A stretch of 64,000 nucleotides of DNA from Dendrophyllia cribrosa (GCA_024195265.1 JAJLRJ010000005.1:28223973-28287972); one strand, 5' to 3'; shown: positions 1-10,735, counted from the first letter of the stretch. Notes: generated from the letters alone by a model not told the origin. Made by a program: numbers and translations.

Positions 1-23
1 GAAATGCAAATTAAAAAGCACTT

Positions 24-65
24 GTTAGTCTTCTCTGACAGTTTTAACTGTCAGAGAAGACTAAC
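24..65. repeat. Perfect hairpin, 20-bp arms
   Basis: Arms 24-43 and 46-65 are exact reverse complements around a 2-base centre. No coding sequence overlaps it. It may be the relic of a foldback MITE or a transcribed hairpin; the sequence alone does not decide. Confidence 0.8.
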
Positions 66-780
66 TAAATAAGAAGACATTTAGGAGTTCGACGAGATCC
101 TTGATCCTTTATAATTTAAAGACATACAGTTGTAAGCTATCGTGAATTTTAAGATTTCTATGTTTTCCCTTAAATATGTTAAGACTAGACGCAAACGAAT
201 TTGCCTCTTGCGTGCAAGTTTATCGAATGATATGTTAATAAAAGCAATGCCCTGCAGATGGCCCACATTAATATGCAAAACACGTTTTGATGTGTTTTGC
301 GATATTTGATGGTCAGTTGCGAGAATTGTGCTTACTTCCTTCAGTAAACAGAGGTCTATAGGTGGTTTCATGTTACGTCATCGCCGCCATGCTGGTGGAC
401 ATAAACAATAGTTCTCTCTTTAGAGATTGATTGCAAACCACCTATATGGGAGATTAAGAATATATATCGCATTGTCTATCAAGTATACTAAACATCGACA
501 CAAAAAAGGAAACTTCTGAAAAGGTAAACAGGTTGAATATTATTTTTTTTTTCTGTAAGATGAATGGTAGGTTACTAATAGCATTTTCTTTCGTTTTACT
601 GTATAAGAAATGATATCGTTGTGTGTACTTATCGTGCTGCAAACAAATACAAGGAAATGATCACATCATAATACATTTGGTAAGGGAACATTTAAAATGC
701 ACTTCGAGGTCTTGAAGTTAAAAACTATAACCTTTTAGAATTCAATATATTGATGGAGCATATGTGTGCTGACAGAATAT
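66..780. other. No gene recognised
   Basis: AT-rich sequence with only short open frames that carry no recognisable motif or splice context. I see no feature that can be supported here. Confidence 0.5.
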
Positions 781-1001
781 AGCCTTGTTTACACAAGCGA
801 CATAACGGTGAGGTCACGTAGATGCAAAACACAATTTATATCGATCGATATTTTAAGTCACCAGTGTGAACAACACTACACAACGACACAATGGGAACAT
901 AATAACATGCACATAACGACATAAGGAAAAAAAACTGATCTTTTGTTTATGTCGTTATGTCCATGTTCTTATATCGTTATGTCACTGGTATGAACCAGGC
1001 T
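781..1001. mobile_element. Foldback MITE-like element
   Basis: The ends are imperfect inverted repeats of about 26 bp: AGCCTTGTTTACACAAGC at the left and, reversed, AGCCTGGTTCATACCAGT at the right, both running into GACATAAC. Internal copies of CATAACGACAT and ATGTCGTTATG add a second inverted pair, so most of the element can fold. Possible flanking TAT (left) and TAA (right) do not match exactly, so the target duplication is not established. It resembles the element at 26694-27085 in its first bases. Confidence 0.55.
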
Positions 1002-1234
1002 TAACAGGATTGCATTAAGAAATCATAGTACGGGTGCAATTATGGAAAACTAAACTATACATGTAAAGTCAGCATTAACCCTCGGACAAACACGCAAACT
1101 TATACCATCAGGTTTGTGGTGTTACAATATTTTGAAAATATTTTATATCTAATAGATAGTCTGTGATTAGCTCTACAAAATGAGGTAAATATTATGGGTT
1201 ATGACGTTGCTGGGGGTGCGTGACGTCATCCAAA

Positions 1235-1284
1235 ATGAGAATTTAGTTTTATCGACTGAGTCGATAAGGTAAATTGGCCACCGT
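1235..1284 (+). repeat. Inverted-repeat partner of 4445-4481
   Basis: ATGAGAATTTAGTTTT (1235-1250) and AAGGTAAATTGGCCACCGT (1266-1284) recur in reverse complement at 4445-4481. Here they are separated by a 15-base palindrome-like insert at 1251-1265. The pair may mark the ends of an older, larger element spanning about 3.3 kb. Confidence 0.5.
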
Positions 1285-1304
1285 AAAGGGATTCATATAG
1301 ATGG

Positions 1305-1360
1305 CGTTTCGAGCGCTAGCCCTTCGTCGGAGCTCTGACGAAGGGCTAGCGCTCGAAACG
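1305..1360. repeat. Perfect hairpin, 24-bp GC-rich arms
   Basis: Arms 1305-1328 and 1337-1360 are exact reverse complements with an 8-base loop. Directly downstream, 1371-1380 reads GGGACCTTAG, a motif that recurs near 1723 and, inverted, near 4428, so the hairpin sits inside an old repeat family. Confidence 0.8.
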
Positions 1361-1380
1361 TCAGCTTTTAGGGACCTTAG

Positions 1381-2474
1381 GGAAATGGTCAAAACTATTG
1401 TAGTCGGACAGGACCCATTATTTTACAAAAAGACTGGTGGTCTCTTGATGTACCCCCTCTCCCCCACCTAAAAAGATGGTGCCATGTTGGCATAGCCCCC
1501 ATTCTATCAGGAGTAGAAACTGAGAGAAAGATTTCAATTTTCCTGTGCCGTTTTACTAGCAATGCAAGCTTCATGCACACAGAATATTAAAGTTTCATCT
1601 CCAATTTTTAAGCCAAAAAATTTAGTCCATTACTCTCATCAGGTAGGTGGTATCTTGCATAACCCCCCTACCCTTACACAAGGTGGGTCCTCGTCGAGTA
1701 TACTTGTTATGACCACTTCCCTTAAGATCCGACGACGGCGAGTGTCTGCGACGGCAGACTTGGTCGAGGGGGATTGGGGAGAGGTCGCGGTTGCATGGCG
1801 CGAAAAATAACCTTAAGAAAGCGCGGGCGACGGCTGTCGTATTATAAAAACAGTCCGCAGCGCGTTTTCATGTCGAAAGTTTGGAGAGACGATGACTACG
1901 TTTAGAAAAGCGATGACTACATTAAGAAAGGCTCGTGAATGTTTACTCGTAAGTTTCGACGATGGCTACATTTCGTAAGATGAATTTGTACTGTTGTATG
2001 ATGCGAACAGCTCTAAGAATCCAGACTTTCCCATATCAGCGCTTCGAACATTTCGACTTGGAGGAACTGGATGAAAGCGAGTGTATGGCCGAATTTCGTT
2101 TCCGAAAAAATGACATACTCATTCTCGCATAGGCATTGGGGTTGCCTGACTCCTATACGTGTTGGAAAAATGTAAATTGAATGTGCAATTTTAAGAAATG
2201 CCATTACTTGTTTATATGACAATTCAACTTCAGAATTCTTTTGTTTTGACCCACCCACCCTTCGGATTACTTTGCTTGAGTGTTTAAAAAAAACATACCC
2301 AAAACTGAATTATAATGGCAAATAAACAAAACAAATAAAATGTGGTGTAACAATGTGTATCTGCAACCTGTTAGTAATCTTATCAAGAGCAAATGATGCA
2401 CAACAATAACATCAAGCAAGCACTTGGCCAAAAATCCTTAAAACTAAGTGAAAACAGGCTAGAACATGAATTTT
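1381..2474. other. Intergenic, old repeat fragments
   Basis: No gene is supported. The only structure is the CTTAAGATCCGACGACGGCG motif near 1723, related to the inverted copy near 4425, and C-rich runs around 1450 and 1660. Confidence 0.4.
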
Positions 2475-2477
2475 TAA

Positions 2478-2723
2478 GGGGCCAATTACATGGTGAATAT
2501 CAATCCAGGCTGGAATTCCAGCCTCACCAAACGAGCTGAAAAACCTCATGTAAATACAATCAAATTTCAACCCAGTGCACAAAATCACTATAATTTCAAT
2601 AAAAAAATGTTTAACATTGAGAGCCACCTTGACTGTAGTTTCTCTCTTGTAAGCAACTATTACCCCTTGCTAAAATCTCAGCCCTTAACTGGGCTTAGAT
2701 AATTTTGCCATGTAATCAGCCCC
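2478..2723. mobile_element. TAA-type MITE (PIF/Harbinger-like)
   Basis: A 246-bp element with terminal inverted repeats GGGGCCAATTACATGG (left) and GGGGCTGATTACATGG (right, reversed), 14 of 16 identical. It is flanked on both sides by TAA (2475-2477 and 2724-2726), the target duplication typical of PIF/Harbinger elements. No transposase is encoded, so it is non-autonomous. The family name is an inference from duplication length and sequence. Confidence 0.75.
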
Positions 2724-2732
2724 TAACTTCAA

Positions 2733-2903
2733 CTAGTTTGTGTTCGCTTGTTTAGTTTGTTTTTCTAAAAGCTTCAAAATAATTTGGGTCTGCTGTTGTT
2801 GCATGCTAGCAAACTCTGCTGAAAACATTGCATTTGATTCTGTTGCTGCTTGACTTGCTGACCCATCATTTGCATCGTGTCTTGATGCTGCTTCGTGACT
2901 CAT
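2733..2903 (-). CDS. Short Gln-rich ORF, transposon fragment?
   Basis: A 56-residue open frame on the - strand starting at an ATG at 2903. It is Ala/Ser/Gln-rich with a run of four Gln followed by an amphipathic stretch ending in LLEKQTKQ, so it could form a coiled coil. No family is recognised. It sits directly beside the TAA MITE, in a repeat-rich region, and resembles the low-complexity tails of retroelement proteins more than a host gene. It could equally be a chance frame. Confidence 0.2.
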   Translation of the reverse strand: MSHEAASRHDANDGSASQAATESNAMFSAEFASMQQQQTQIILKLLEKQTKQANTN

Positions 2904-3366
2904 CTTGCTTTTTACTCTCAACCTCCACGCTTTTTAGCTTTGAACGGCTCAAGCACAAGAATTTCTTGGCACAGAGCATGATTGTGCTCTTCTGACCACT
3001 CCATGTTAATTCTACAATTCAAGAATTCAAAAATATATTTGTTGTTTAAAAATAACTAAGAAGACATGAGCATTACAAAGGCTAACTAGACGTATTGATA
3101 ACCCACAATGAAAGCAGTCTTGCTCTAGCCATATGCATTTCTACTTTGATATGGTACCGTACATTTTTAAACCGCGAACAATATGATTGACGAACTGTTC
3201 AGAGTAAGGTTAACAGCAAACGTTAAAATTCCCTTGAAAATCGTTCTTATTTACTCGGATATTCAACAAACATGGTGTAATAAGATAAAATGTTCATTGA
3301 CTATCTACGGAATGAAAAAAAATCTCTCCAGTTGACCTAAAAAGACATTATTTTACTTACGTTTTA

Positions 3367-4291
3367 TGTACCAGTCATTTCCAAGACCGCCCATCCCCCC
3401 CCCCCCCCCTCCCCGGGCATACCCCGGGCATTTGACGAGAGGTTAGCTCCGCATAGTGGGGCATTTGACGTGAAACGAGGCCCGACGGGCGGGCATTTGA
3501 CTTCAACAAAAACGTTGGTCAGCGGTCGCAAGGTAAAAGATTTCGTAATCCATTCTTTCCGGTTCCACGTGTCTGTTGACTCGGTTGACCTTTGTCGTAT
3601 TAAAAAAATAAATATTCATTTATATTTATATTCTGGAGTGAACTAAATCTAGCTAAGAGATATATAAACAACAGACAACAGCACAAGCAAAGATTGCAAG
3701 ATATTTAAAGTGAACATGAAAGAAAATATATGATTTATATGTTGGTCGAATTCAAAACCACAACTGAAATAGCGGCATGCATCTTACAGCATACGTGATC
3801 TCACCTCGAAAACAATCCGAACAGCACTGGTTTATAGATTTGTCTTGGCAAGTCTACAAAATAATGTTAAAGAAAACCATCCAGATCGGCTAAAAATTGT
3901 TTTGACTTCGCAAATAGCGTTTAAAAACAACTTCAGACTTTACATACAGGCTTCGTTGGCACCGAAGTTGCCAACTTCGTTTCAAAGTTCGCAATTTGGT
4001 TGGCAAACTGACAAATGTAATTGACAACTTCGCAACGTAGTATCAAATTTCCCAACGAACTTGGCAACTGGCGCGGCAAAAGTAAGCTGAAATCCACTGT
4101 AACTAGTTACTTTAATCCCTCCTTGCCCGGACGGTGGGGCATTTGACGCTCTGTGAAGCCCTGCCCGGTGGGGCATTTGACCGTATAAACTGCCCACATA
4201 GTGGGGCATTTGACAATTTTTTTTTAAAAAAGTCAAATGCCCGGGGGTTTGCCCCGGGGGGGGATGGGCGGTCTTGGAATTGACTGGTACA
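3367..4291. mobile_element. 925-bp non-autonomous DNA transposon, TTA TSD
   Basis: Terminal inverted repeats of about 65 bp begin TGTACCAGTCATTTCCAAG at the left and the near-identical TGTACCAGTCAATTCCAAG reversed at the right, each followed by ACCGCCCATC and a C/G run. TTA flanks both ends (3364-3366, 4292-4294). Inside both ends the 11-mer GGGCATTTGAC recurs, three times at the left and four at the right, a subterminal repeat pattern often seen where transposase binds. No transposase frame is present. The 3-bp TWA duplication suggests PIF/Harbinger. Confidence 0.75.
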
Positions 4292-4444
4292 TTAGACGCG
4301 ACGGCAAAATGGCCTTCTTCACGTCGTAGACAAGCGGGAGATTTCGAATGACGGCAACCGGAAGTAACTTATACTGGTAATTTTACTTCCGCCTGCCGTC
4401 ACAGATGTCCGCCTTCGTCGGATCTTAAGGTCCCTAATCTTTTA

Positions 4445-4481
4445 ACGGTGGTCAATTTACCTTACAAAACTAAATTCTCAT
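4445..4481 (-). repeat. Inverted-repeat partner of 1235-1284
   Basis: Reverse-complement match to 1235-1284 but without the 15-base palindrome insert. Upstream at about 4425-4436 lies the ATCTTAAGGTCCCTAA motif that also appears, inverted, at 1368-1380. Confidence 0.5.
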
Positions 4482-4665
4482 GTTTCACCCCCCTCCTCCA
4501 CCGACGCAGCACCACAGTTTCTCTAGAAACTAACCCCAGTCATCAAAAATGGACGCCGAGATGACCGCCATCTACAAAAAAATTCCAATTTATCGGAAAA
4601 AATGCGGAAATTGCAAATATTGTTTGCTGGAGTTGTAAAAGTAATGTTTAAAACACGAACAGCAA

Positions 4666-4726
4666 TGTTTTATCAAGTTTAAAAATTCGAGCGCGAAGCG
4701 CGAGAATTTTTAGACTTGATAAAACA
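4666..4726. repeat. Hairpin with 23-bp arms
   Basis: Arms 4666-4688 and 4704-4726 match at 22 of 23 positions. The loop is itself a small palindrome (GCGCGAAGCGCG). No coding content. Confidence 0.75.
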
Positions 4727-5289
4727 CGTGCTGTGAGGGTTTTGAACGGCTTCAAGCACGAACCGCCAAAAGCGTGTCCCTACGGAAATCAAACAAATGT
4801 GCTTTTTGTGCAAAGAGGATATTAGCATACGAGAAAAACAAGTAGACTGATTAGCATACAGCACATGTGCCACACTGGCTTCAACGAGGTGACCATGGCT
4901 TCCCGGCAACTGTCGAAAGTTTTGGGATTTTAAAGTTCTGAGGGAAAAAATAATCCATGAAAAATGCTATACCAAAGTTGACAGGTACGGTGGATAATAT
5001 GTCTAACAATTTTTATTAATTGTCATTGAACGAGTAGAAATGACCAGAAATAAGCAGCTAGCATCTCTGAACCACTCGCTTTCCTACCAATTTACACGTG
5101 GGCGCTGGTGTCATTCAAATAACGGCTTACTTGCTAAACTGTTGGTTGCTTATTTGGAAAAATTTCCGTATAACCCCATACATTTATTATGCATGCATAC
5201 TTCATTAATTGTGTATGCGCGCTATTGTTTTCTTAAACAATGGCAATTCCCGCGTGTATTGAATATATGCATCACTAATCGCTACTTAC

Positions 5290-5525
5290 TTCAACAATAA
5301 AAATGGATTTAGTTGCGTCGTCTCGTTTTTTTTTCTTTCCTCCCGCTTTTTTTCCTCCCTCTCATCTCCGTTCCTCTTTCCCCATTCTTTTCTCTTCTCA
5401 GTTTTCTTCTCGGTTTCCTTTTTACCTTTTTATTTCGGTGGCACCGTATCTCGAACCGTGACCCCTTGATCACATCTAGATTATTAATCCATGTGTTATA
5501 CCACTACATCACAAGAGCTCGTTGA
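5290..5525 (-). mobile_element. tRNA-derived SINE-like element
   Basis: Read on the - strand, the head has an A-box-like GATGTAGTGGTATA (5497-5510) and a B box GGTTCGAGATAC (5446-5457), spaced as in a tRNA promoter. The arms do not fold into a working tRNA: the T stem is unpaired. A purine-rich body and tail follow toward 5290. This is the usual plan of a tRNA-derived SINE. The ends are approximate because no target duplication was resolved. Confidence 0.5.
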
Positions 5526-5764
5526 AAGTTACCGACCAATAACTACATTTTATTCATGTGTTTTATGTTAATTACTAAAAATCTACATAACAATTTAACC
5601 CCAACTCCCATGGCAGTTTACACGTAGGAATCCTTGTCATGTCTTTGCTATTGGTTAACTGTAAGAATAAAAAGCAACATATTTCCATGCAAATTTCTCT
5701 CACTGAGTCGTCCTTCAGTTTCCTTTCGACTTTCTGCCGTATTGTTATTATTATCACGTTATGT

Positions 5765-5842
5765 CAACCGTCTTCGTCTCCGTCTACGTCTTCGTCTACG
5801 TCTTCGTCTACGTCTTCGTCTACGTCTTCGTCTTCGTCTGTC
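5765..5842. repeat. Microsatellite, TCTTCGTCTACG-type
   Basis: A run of imperfect 12-base units built from CGTCTTCGTCTA. Frames across it read as Ser/Thr or Leu/Arg runs and are not genes. Confidence 0.8.
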
Positions 5843-6764
5843 CCTTCGTGTGCGTCCTCTCGTCCTCTTGTCAAGTTGAATTGGTTTTCGTTGTGTTCTC
5901 TATTTAATATAAGATCACGAACGGTGCATAGATTGGTGCAAGGAACAGAACCTACTCGCGTCGGCCGTGAAGACTGACTGACTGCTGCTAAGCACTAAGC
6001 TGGACGAAACTGTACAGCCTCCGAAATGATCCCGACCCCCGAAATGATCCCCGACCCCGAAATGATCCCCAAATCGACCCCGAAATGATCCCCATTTTTT
6101 TCACACTGACCCCGAAATGATCCCCAAGTAATTTTTGGAATGGAATGGCCTTCCATCCAGAGAAAGCTAGAATGAATAGAATAAAGGCAATTGAGGAAAC
6201 TTCAATGTCTCGTTCCAGTCTTTTGTTTCATTTGCGACTTCTGACCAGAAGATCAGTGAGATGTCGCGAACCGCGTGGTTGTCAACTCTCCTTCTATTTT
6301 GCTTTTTAAAAAGCGTAATCTCCGGAAATGAAGACAAGCCGCCGGATACGAATTCGTGTGTGCGTAAGGACGCAGAGGATAGTTTGAAACTGTAAGAAAT
6401 TAACTGTATCAGATCGTTCACAAGGTTTTGTCAGTAAGAAATGTTTATAATCAATGACTATATACTGTGATGTGTAATGTGATTGCATAACAGCGGTAAA
6501 ATATGTATTATCGATAACACGAATCATGAACATCATTGAGTCAAAGTGAAGCAACTCCGAATAGCCCATACAAGAAGCCTTTCATTTCGTTCTTTCGTTT
6601 TCAAAAGTTTTGAATGAAAGTTGACCTTTGGTAGCGTGTTTGGTTCCCACGGCGTGCGCGTAAGGAATTACTGAGAGTTGTTGCCTGTCGAGTGAATGTA
6701 ACTGACTGAAATTACTCAAAAGACTCTAAAAGTCTTGTGGGAATGTGTGAGCTGATGTGTGCAG

Positions 6765-6905
6765 AATGTTTCACAAGAAATTTGCCCCAAATGCTATAAG
6801 AAATTCCAGTGCCTATCTGCAGGTGTTTACGCCAATGAAAGCGGCCTCATGCAGTACTCCGACGAGGACTGTTACATGTGTGACGAGTGTACTAAAGATG
6901 AATAG
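6765..6905 (+). CDS. Cys-rich terminal exon candidate
   Basis: After a good acceptor (TGATGTGTGCAG at 6753-6764), an open stretch of 46 codons runs to a TAG. It holds CPKC, then a Cys five residues on, and near the C terminus CYMCDEC, a spacing that suggests one zinc-binding ribbon or finger. No family is recognised. It lies inside the 3.5 kb long-TIR element, so it may be the last exon of that element's own protein, or a captured host exon. No upstream exon was identified, so its expression is unproven. Confidence 0.35.
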   Translation, partial: NVSQEICPKCYKKFQCLSAGVYANESGLMQYSDEDCYMCDECTKDE

Positions 6906-7271
6906 TGGTACACATACTGAAAGTGAACAGTAGCTCTAGGGTGTAGCTTCTATGTAAAATTAACAAAGGAATGTTCAAAAGATATATAGAAAGCCATAAA
7001 AGATACCAGAATTGGAATGCTTTTTTCGATTCGCCATTACCCTTTAATATGCGCAAGGTAACTTAGCGAAATTAAACACTAAAGTATATCTTTACTGTGA
7101 CATGAGACGGAATATCAAACAGATGTCATATGAAGTAATGTTCAACTGACTTGAGCTTCTACCTTATTCATGTTCTAAACGTGCAACTGTAGACATGTAG
7201 TGATGCCATACAGGAGCCCAAACGTTACAAGGACCATTCCCATTGGCGACATACAGGAAGCTACACCTTAA

Positions 7272-7651
7272 AGAGGCTATGTCACCATTTTTAGCGTTAC
7301 TTTAAAAAGCCAAAATACATCTTTATATTAGTGAAATTCCAAAAATAAGAATCCAGCTTTGTTTAAAATTATTCTAGTGCTTTAAAAGTAAAAATAAGTG
7401 TCTTGGGCTGCAGATGGCCGGGATGGAAATGGATTGTATCTTGAAAAAATTGGGCCAATTTTTTCAAGTTTATCGCTTGTGTCTTAGAAAATTCGTGAAA
7501 ACTCCGATTATGGTTTATTTTCTCTGCTAAAATTCACTTGATATCTTCCTGTTAGTGTTCTTTTAGCATTTCGTGTACGACAAAGGTACTTAGTTTTAAT
7601 TTGGGACGGTTTTGACCCGAAAACCTCAAAATCACCATGACATAGCTCCTT
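7272..7651 (+). mobile_element. TTAA MITE, copy 1
   Basis: A 380-bp element beginning AGAGGCTATGTCACC and ending in the reverse of AGGAGCTATGTCATGG. TTAA flanks both ends (7268-7271, 7652-7655), the duplication made by piggyBac and Kolobok elements. A second copy lies in the opposite orientation at 12379-12760, similar along its whole length. It encodes nothing. Confidence 0.85.
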
Positions 7652-7874
7652 TAAACTTTGACGTGACCGCTACAAACACGCATTCAGTATTAAACTTAAT
7701 AACGATTCTTTCGAATTGTTTTGATAGCTGTATTGTTACCATTTAAGTTCTTGATCGTATAATTGTGTTGTATTTCGTCTCGTTACTGAAATAATATGGT
7801 GGTTGATGTTCACGTTCGATCATGTTTGTTTCCTCTTTTAAATCATGCCGGTCTGCTTTAAGAAGCGGATAAGT

Positions 7875-9141
7875 CAACCTCGTTCCCAGGATCTCTCTTC
7901 TTCCCTCCCCTGGAGCGAGAGAGAGAGAGACCCTGGCTCAGGCTGGTCACGTGTCTCGTGGACAATTATAATCCTAAGGAGGGGTAGACAGTATTTGTAA
8001 CGTTGCCTTGTTTTCTGTACAGTGGCAAGGCTCGTGCTGTGCGCGACGGTTGTTGTTTCAGCTGTGGCTGTGAAATAAATTATGTTCCATGTTCCATAAC
8101 CTCCTGTTGAAAATAGGAATCTGTATTGCAAGATATATATAAAAGACGTAAAAAATTCTCTGTGATAGCAAGACCCGGAATAAAACAGATAAAACATCCC
8201 AGGATTTTATATCGTCAACCGAATAGGGATGTTAGAAATCTCTTTGGCCGTGAAAAGTGCTTCAATTTTGCTGTTTATGTTATGCCTGCCGTTTATAACT
8301 CAATAAATAGAAGGACAAAAGATCCTGACAACTTATAATTTTCGAACTGAACATAATATGAACAAAATCCTAAAATTGAAATAACGAAGGTTCAGTCAAA
8401 CGATTCAAACGAAAGCGAATAAACAATACGCAAGGATAAAATTGTTGCTCAAAAATTCACAATGTATAGACATCAAAACGACTGGAACTGGTGAACATAG
8501 TAACTAAACAACATGCCTCACACACGAAGAATAAAAGCTTTCATTGTCTTCTCTCGATCGTTTCCTGTTATAAAAGTGTACTGTTGATCAGCGTGCAAAC
8601 ATTTGGTCGGTGGCGGCCGCTTCTCTCTTGCTTTGCCATCGCCAGAGAACAGACGGCAGCACTTTAATGTGCCTTTCGAATGAAGCTTAAAGATCGCCTG
8701 TTAAGCAGTATGTAGCGATAAATCATCCCAGTCCGGAACAATGCCATAAATCAAGAGCGCGAGCTTTGCGGCGTCAAGTAATAAAATTGGATTGCATTCT
8801 GCAGCAAGTTCATAATTAGCTTTACTGCGGTAAATCTTCAAGCGCCGTGACAATTCCTCTGATCCTAAAGCAACTTACACTTTCAGAACCAGACCATGTG
8901 GATATGTTTTCGAAGTCTGAGGATGACCGCCGCTTCACATTTTTCGCGAGCCGCCGAACGCTTTTGCATTTGTTTCGCAATGCCCAACTAGAGCAGACAA
9001 ATTTCACACTTTGCCGCCCCTCCCCCGTGTCCTTTATTGGAATCTCCCAGATTCTGGGAGACACGTGACCAGCCTGAGCCAGGGTCTCTCTCTCTCTCGC
9101 TCCAGGGGGCGGGAAGAAGGGAGACCCTGGGAACGAGGTTG
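7875..9141. mobile_element. Mutator-like non-autonomous element, copy 1
   Basis: Inverted ends start CAACCTCGTTCCCAGG and carry GAGAGA tracts and CCCTGGCTCAGGCTGGTCAC. The 9-mer CGGATAAGT flanks both sides (7866-7874, 9142-9150), and the neighbouring G extends the match to ten. Nine-base duplications are characteristic of Mutator-like elements. Small open frames inside have no transposase motif. A shorter relative is at 32030-32881. Confidence 0.7.
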
Positions 9142-9487
9142 CGGATAAGTTTGTATTTGTTATTAGTTACAGTTGAAAACGCTACACTCGCAAAAATAAG
9201 AAATGATATAGTTTCTTGAAAAATCGTTAAAAAATGCGTTATAATTATTTATTTTAGGAATTGTCCAAAATGAATAAATAAGTGAATACTACATATAAAA
9301 ATTATTCATTCCAGCTATCTCTGGATAGAAGGCCATTCCATTCCAAAAATTACTTGGGGATCATTTCGGGGTCAGTGTGAAAGAAAATGGGGATCATTTT
9401 GGGGTCGGAATCATTTCGGGGTCGATTTGGGGATCATTTCGGGGTCGGGGATCATTTCGGGGTCGGGATCTTTTCGGGGGCTGTACA

Positions 9488-10042
9488 AAACGCGCGAAAT
9501 CGCGAGACGGGTTTGAGTGGCGATGCTCGAAGAGACATTGCAATGGCATGGCATCACTGCGCCAGAACTCATGGTTTTCTAGTAGCAAGCTTCCCATTCA
9601 AAAAATATTAGCCCTAACTTACGCTTGGGCGCACAAATATACCGTTAATAAAGCAGTGCATGAGACCTCGCAAGACGATGAGACCACGTCTACAGAAACG
9701 GTGATAGATTGTTAGAGCGCAGGGATAAAGAAACTCTTTTGCCAATTATACGCGCTCACATATTGCCAGAAAATGAGTGACAAGTGGAGAACTTATGATT
9801 GCCTACAAGACGAGGGCTATCAACGGCCTAAACTTCGCAGACCCAGACACCGGTGCTCACACGCAGGGCATCGAGAATACATGGTGGGGAGTAAAGCGAG
9901 GTCTACCCCGTACAGGAACATCCAAAGATCTCTTCGAAGGCTACCTACAGGAGTTTTTGTGGCGTAAGCATTATGGAGAGGATCCCTTTGGAAACATCAT
10001 CAAGCATATCGCTGAACTTTACGAGGTGTACAAAGACCCGTA
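9488..10042 (+). pseudogene. Merlin transposase remnant
   Basis: Three collinear pieces resemble the Merlin/IS1016-ISXO2 transposase. About 9492-9712 encodes an N-terminal part including DGFEWRC and SLRQNSWFSSSKL. From 9715 a piece reads RRDKETLLPIIRAHILP. After a frame change near 9773 it reads SDKWRTY, containing the expected second catalytic Asp. After another change near 9830 it reads HTQGIENTWW with the catalytic Glu, then a tail ending in FLWRKHYGEDPF. The middle of the catalytic domain, with the first Asp, is missing between 9712 and 9715. With an internal deletion and two frameshifts it cannot encode an active enzyme. The N terminus was cut off by the insertion at 6010. Confidence 0.85.
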
Positions 10043-10612
10043 AAGTGTTCCGCGTAACAATCTATGCACCATTCGTGATCTTCTTTCGTGAAATCAATAA
10101 TACACCAAGTAAAGATTCAACACATCGCATCACAAGGTGGAAAACGGAAAAAAAAAATCACCACAACAACATGAACGGTGAGTTTCAATTTATTTTTCTC
10201 TGGTCTATTAATCGACGCAGTTTCCCTAACCCTCATTTAAAAGCTAACCTTTCTCGCCAAACTCTACGTTTCTAATTTTTCATTCGCGCTGCAACTCAAT
10301 TTTCTTCGACAAATTTGGATGAAAATGCTCATTTTAGACCTAATTTGAAAAAGATTTAGAAAAAAAAAATTAAAAAACCTGTATAATGTATGCTATTCCC
10401 AAAGGCAGTCTATTGTTTTCTCTATTGTTCTCTTTTATAACAGCGAGTATGCATAATTAATGTATGGGGTTATACGGAAATGTTTCCGCTTATTTTGTTG
10501 GAGAAGATTCCATATAGAATGGCAAAAGGCTACATATAGTAAAACAGTACTAAAAAAAAATATATTAAGTCACCATTTGTTGTACTAAGAATCCTGAATA
10601 ATAACTACCAAC

Positions 10613-10735
10613 ATTAGTATTCTTTTAAAAAAGAATACTAATAAGGAAAAGAAACCTATTGTCTTTTACCTTTATTAGTATTCTTTATATAAAGAATACT
10701 AATGAGAGTAACTTTTTTATATAAAGAATACTAAT
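10613..10735. repeat. Cluster of ATTAGTATTCTTT palindromes
   Basis: Two 30-base palindromes (10613-10642 and 10674-10703) and a half copy (10718-10735) share the arm ATTAGTATTCTTT. The centres differ (TTTAAAAAA versus TATATAAA), so copies were not made by simple slippage of one palindrome. Confidence 0.75.

Larger units (their letters stand above)
6011..9487. mobile_element. 3.5 kb long-TIR element inserted in Merlin
   Basis: Long inverted ends (about 6011-6177 and 9305-9487) begin TGTACAGCC and contain a minisatellite of the unit CCCCGAAATGAT, followed by a shared segment containing TTGGAATGGAATGGCC. The flanks AAAC (6007-6010) and AAAC (9488-9491) look like a 4-bp target duplication. Removing the element rejoins a Merlin frame reading ...WTKR-AKSRDGFEWRC. 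The interior holds a Cys-rich exon candidate (6765-6905), a TTAA MITE and a Mutator-like element. No transposase was recognised, and the superfamily is unknown to me. Confidence 0.7.
5156..10487 (+). mobile_element. Merlin DNA transposon, disrupted by nested insertions
   Basis: Inverted terminal repeats (GGAAAAATTTCCGTATAACC at the left, GGAAACATTTCCGTATAACC reversed at the right) extend with decay for about 100 bp. Exact 8-bp target duplications GCTTATTT lie at 5148-5155 and 10488-10495, as expected for Merlin (8-9 bp). The interior carries Merlin transposase fragments at 9488-10042. A 3.5 kb element (6011-9487) and a SINE-like unit (about 5290-5525) have inserted inside, so the original element was nearer 1.6-1.9 kb. 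A detached copy of the right end lies at 32430-32541. Confidence 0.85.

Noticed and set aside
1235..4481. A single 3.3 kb transposon bounded by the inverted pair
   Set aside because: No target duplication was found and other MITEs with clear ends lie between; the pair may be two separate repeat copies.
5446..5510. Possible functional tRNA gene on the - strand
   Set aside because: A- and B-box motifs are present, but the T stem and acceptor stem do not pair, so I call it a SINE head.
5634..5977. Overlapping + frames of 81 and 112 codons with Leu/Arg or Ser/Thr runs
   Set aside because: They are translations of the CGTCTTCGTCTA microsatellite.
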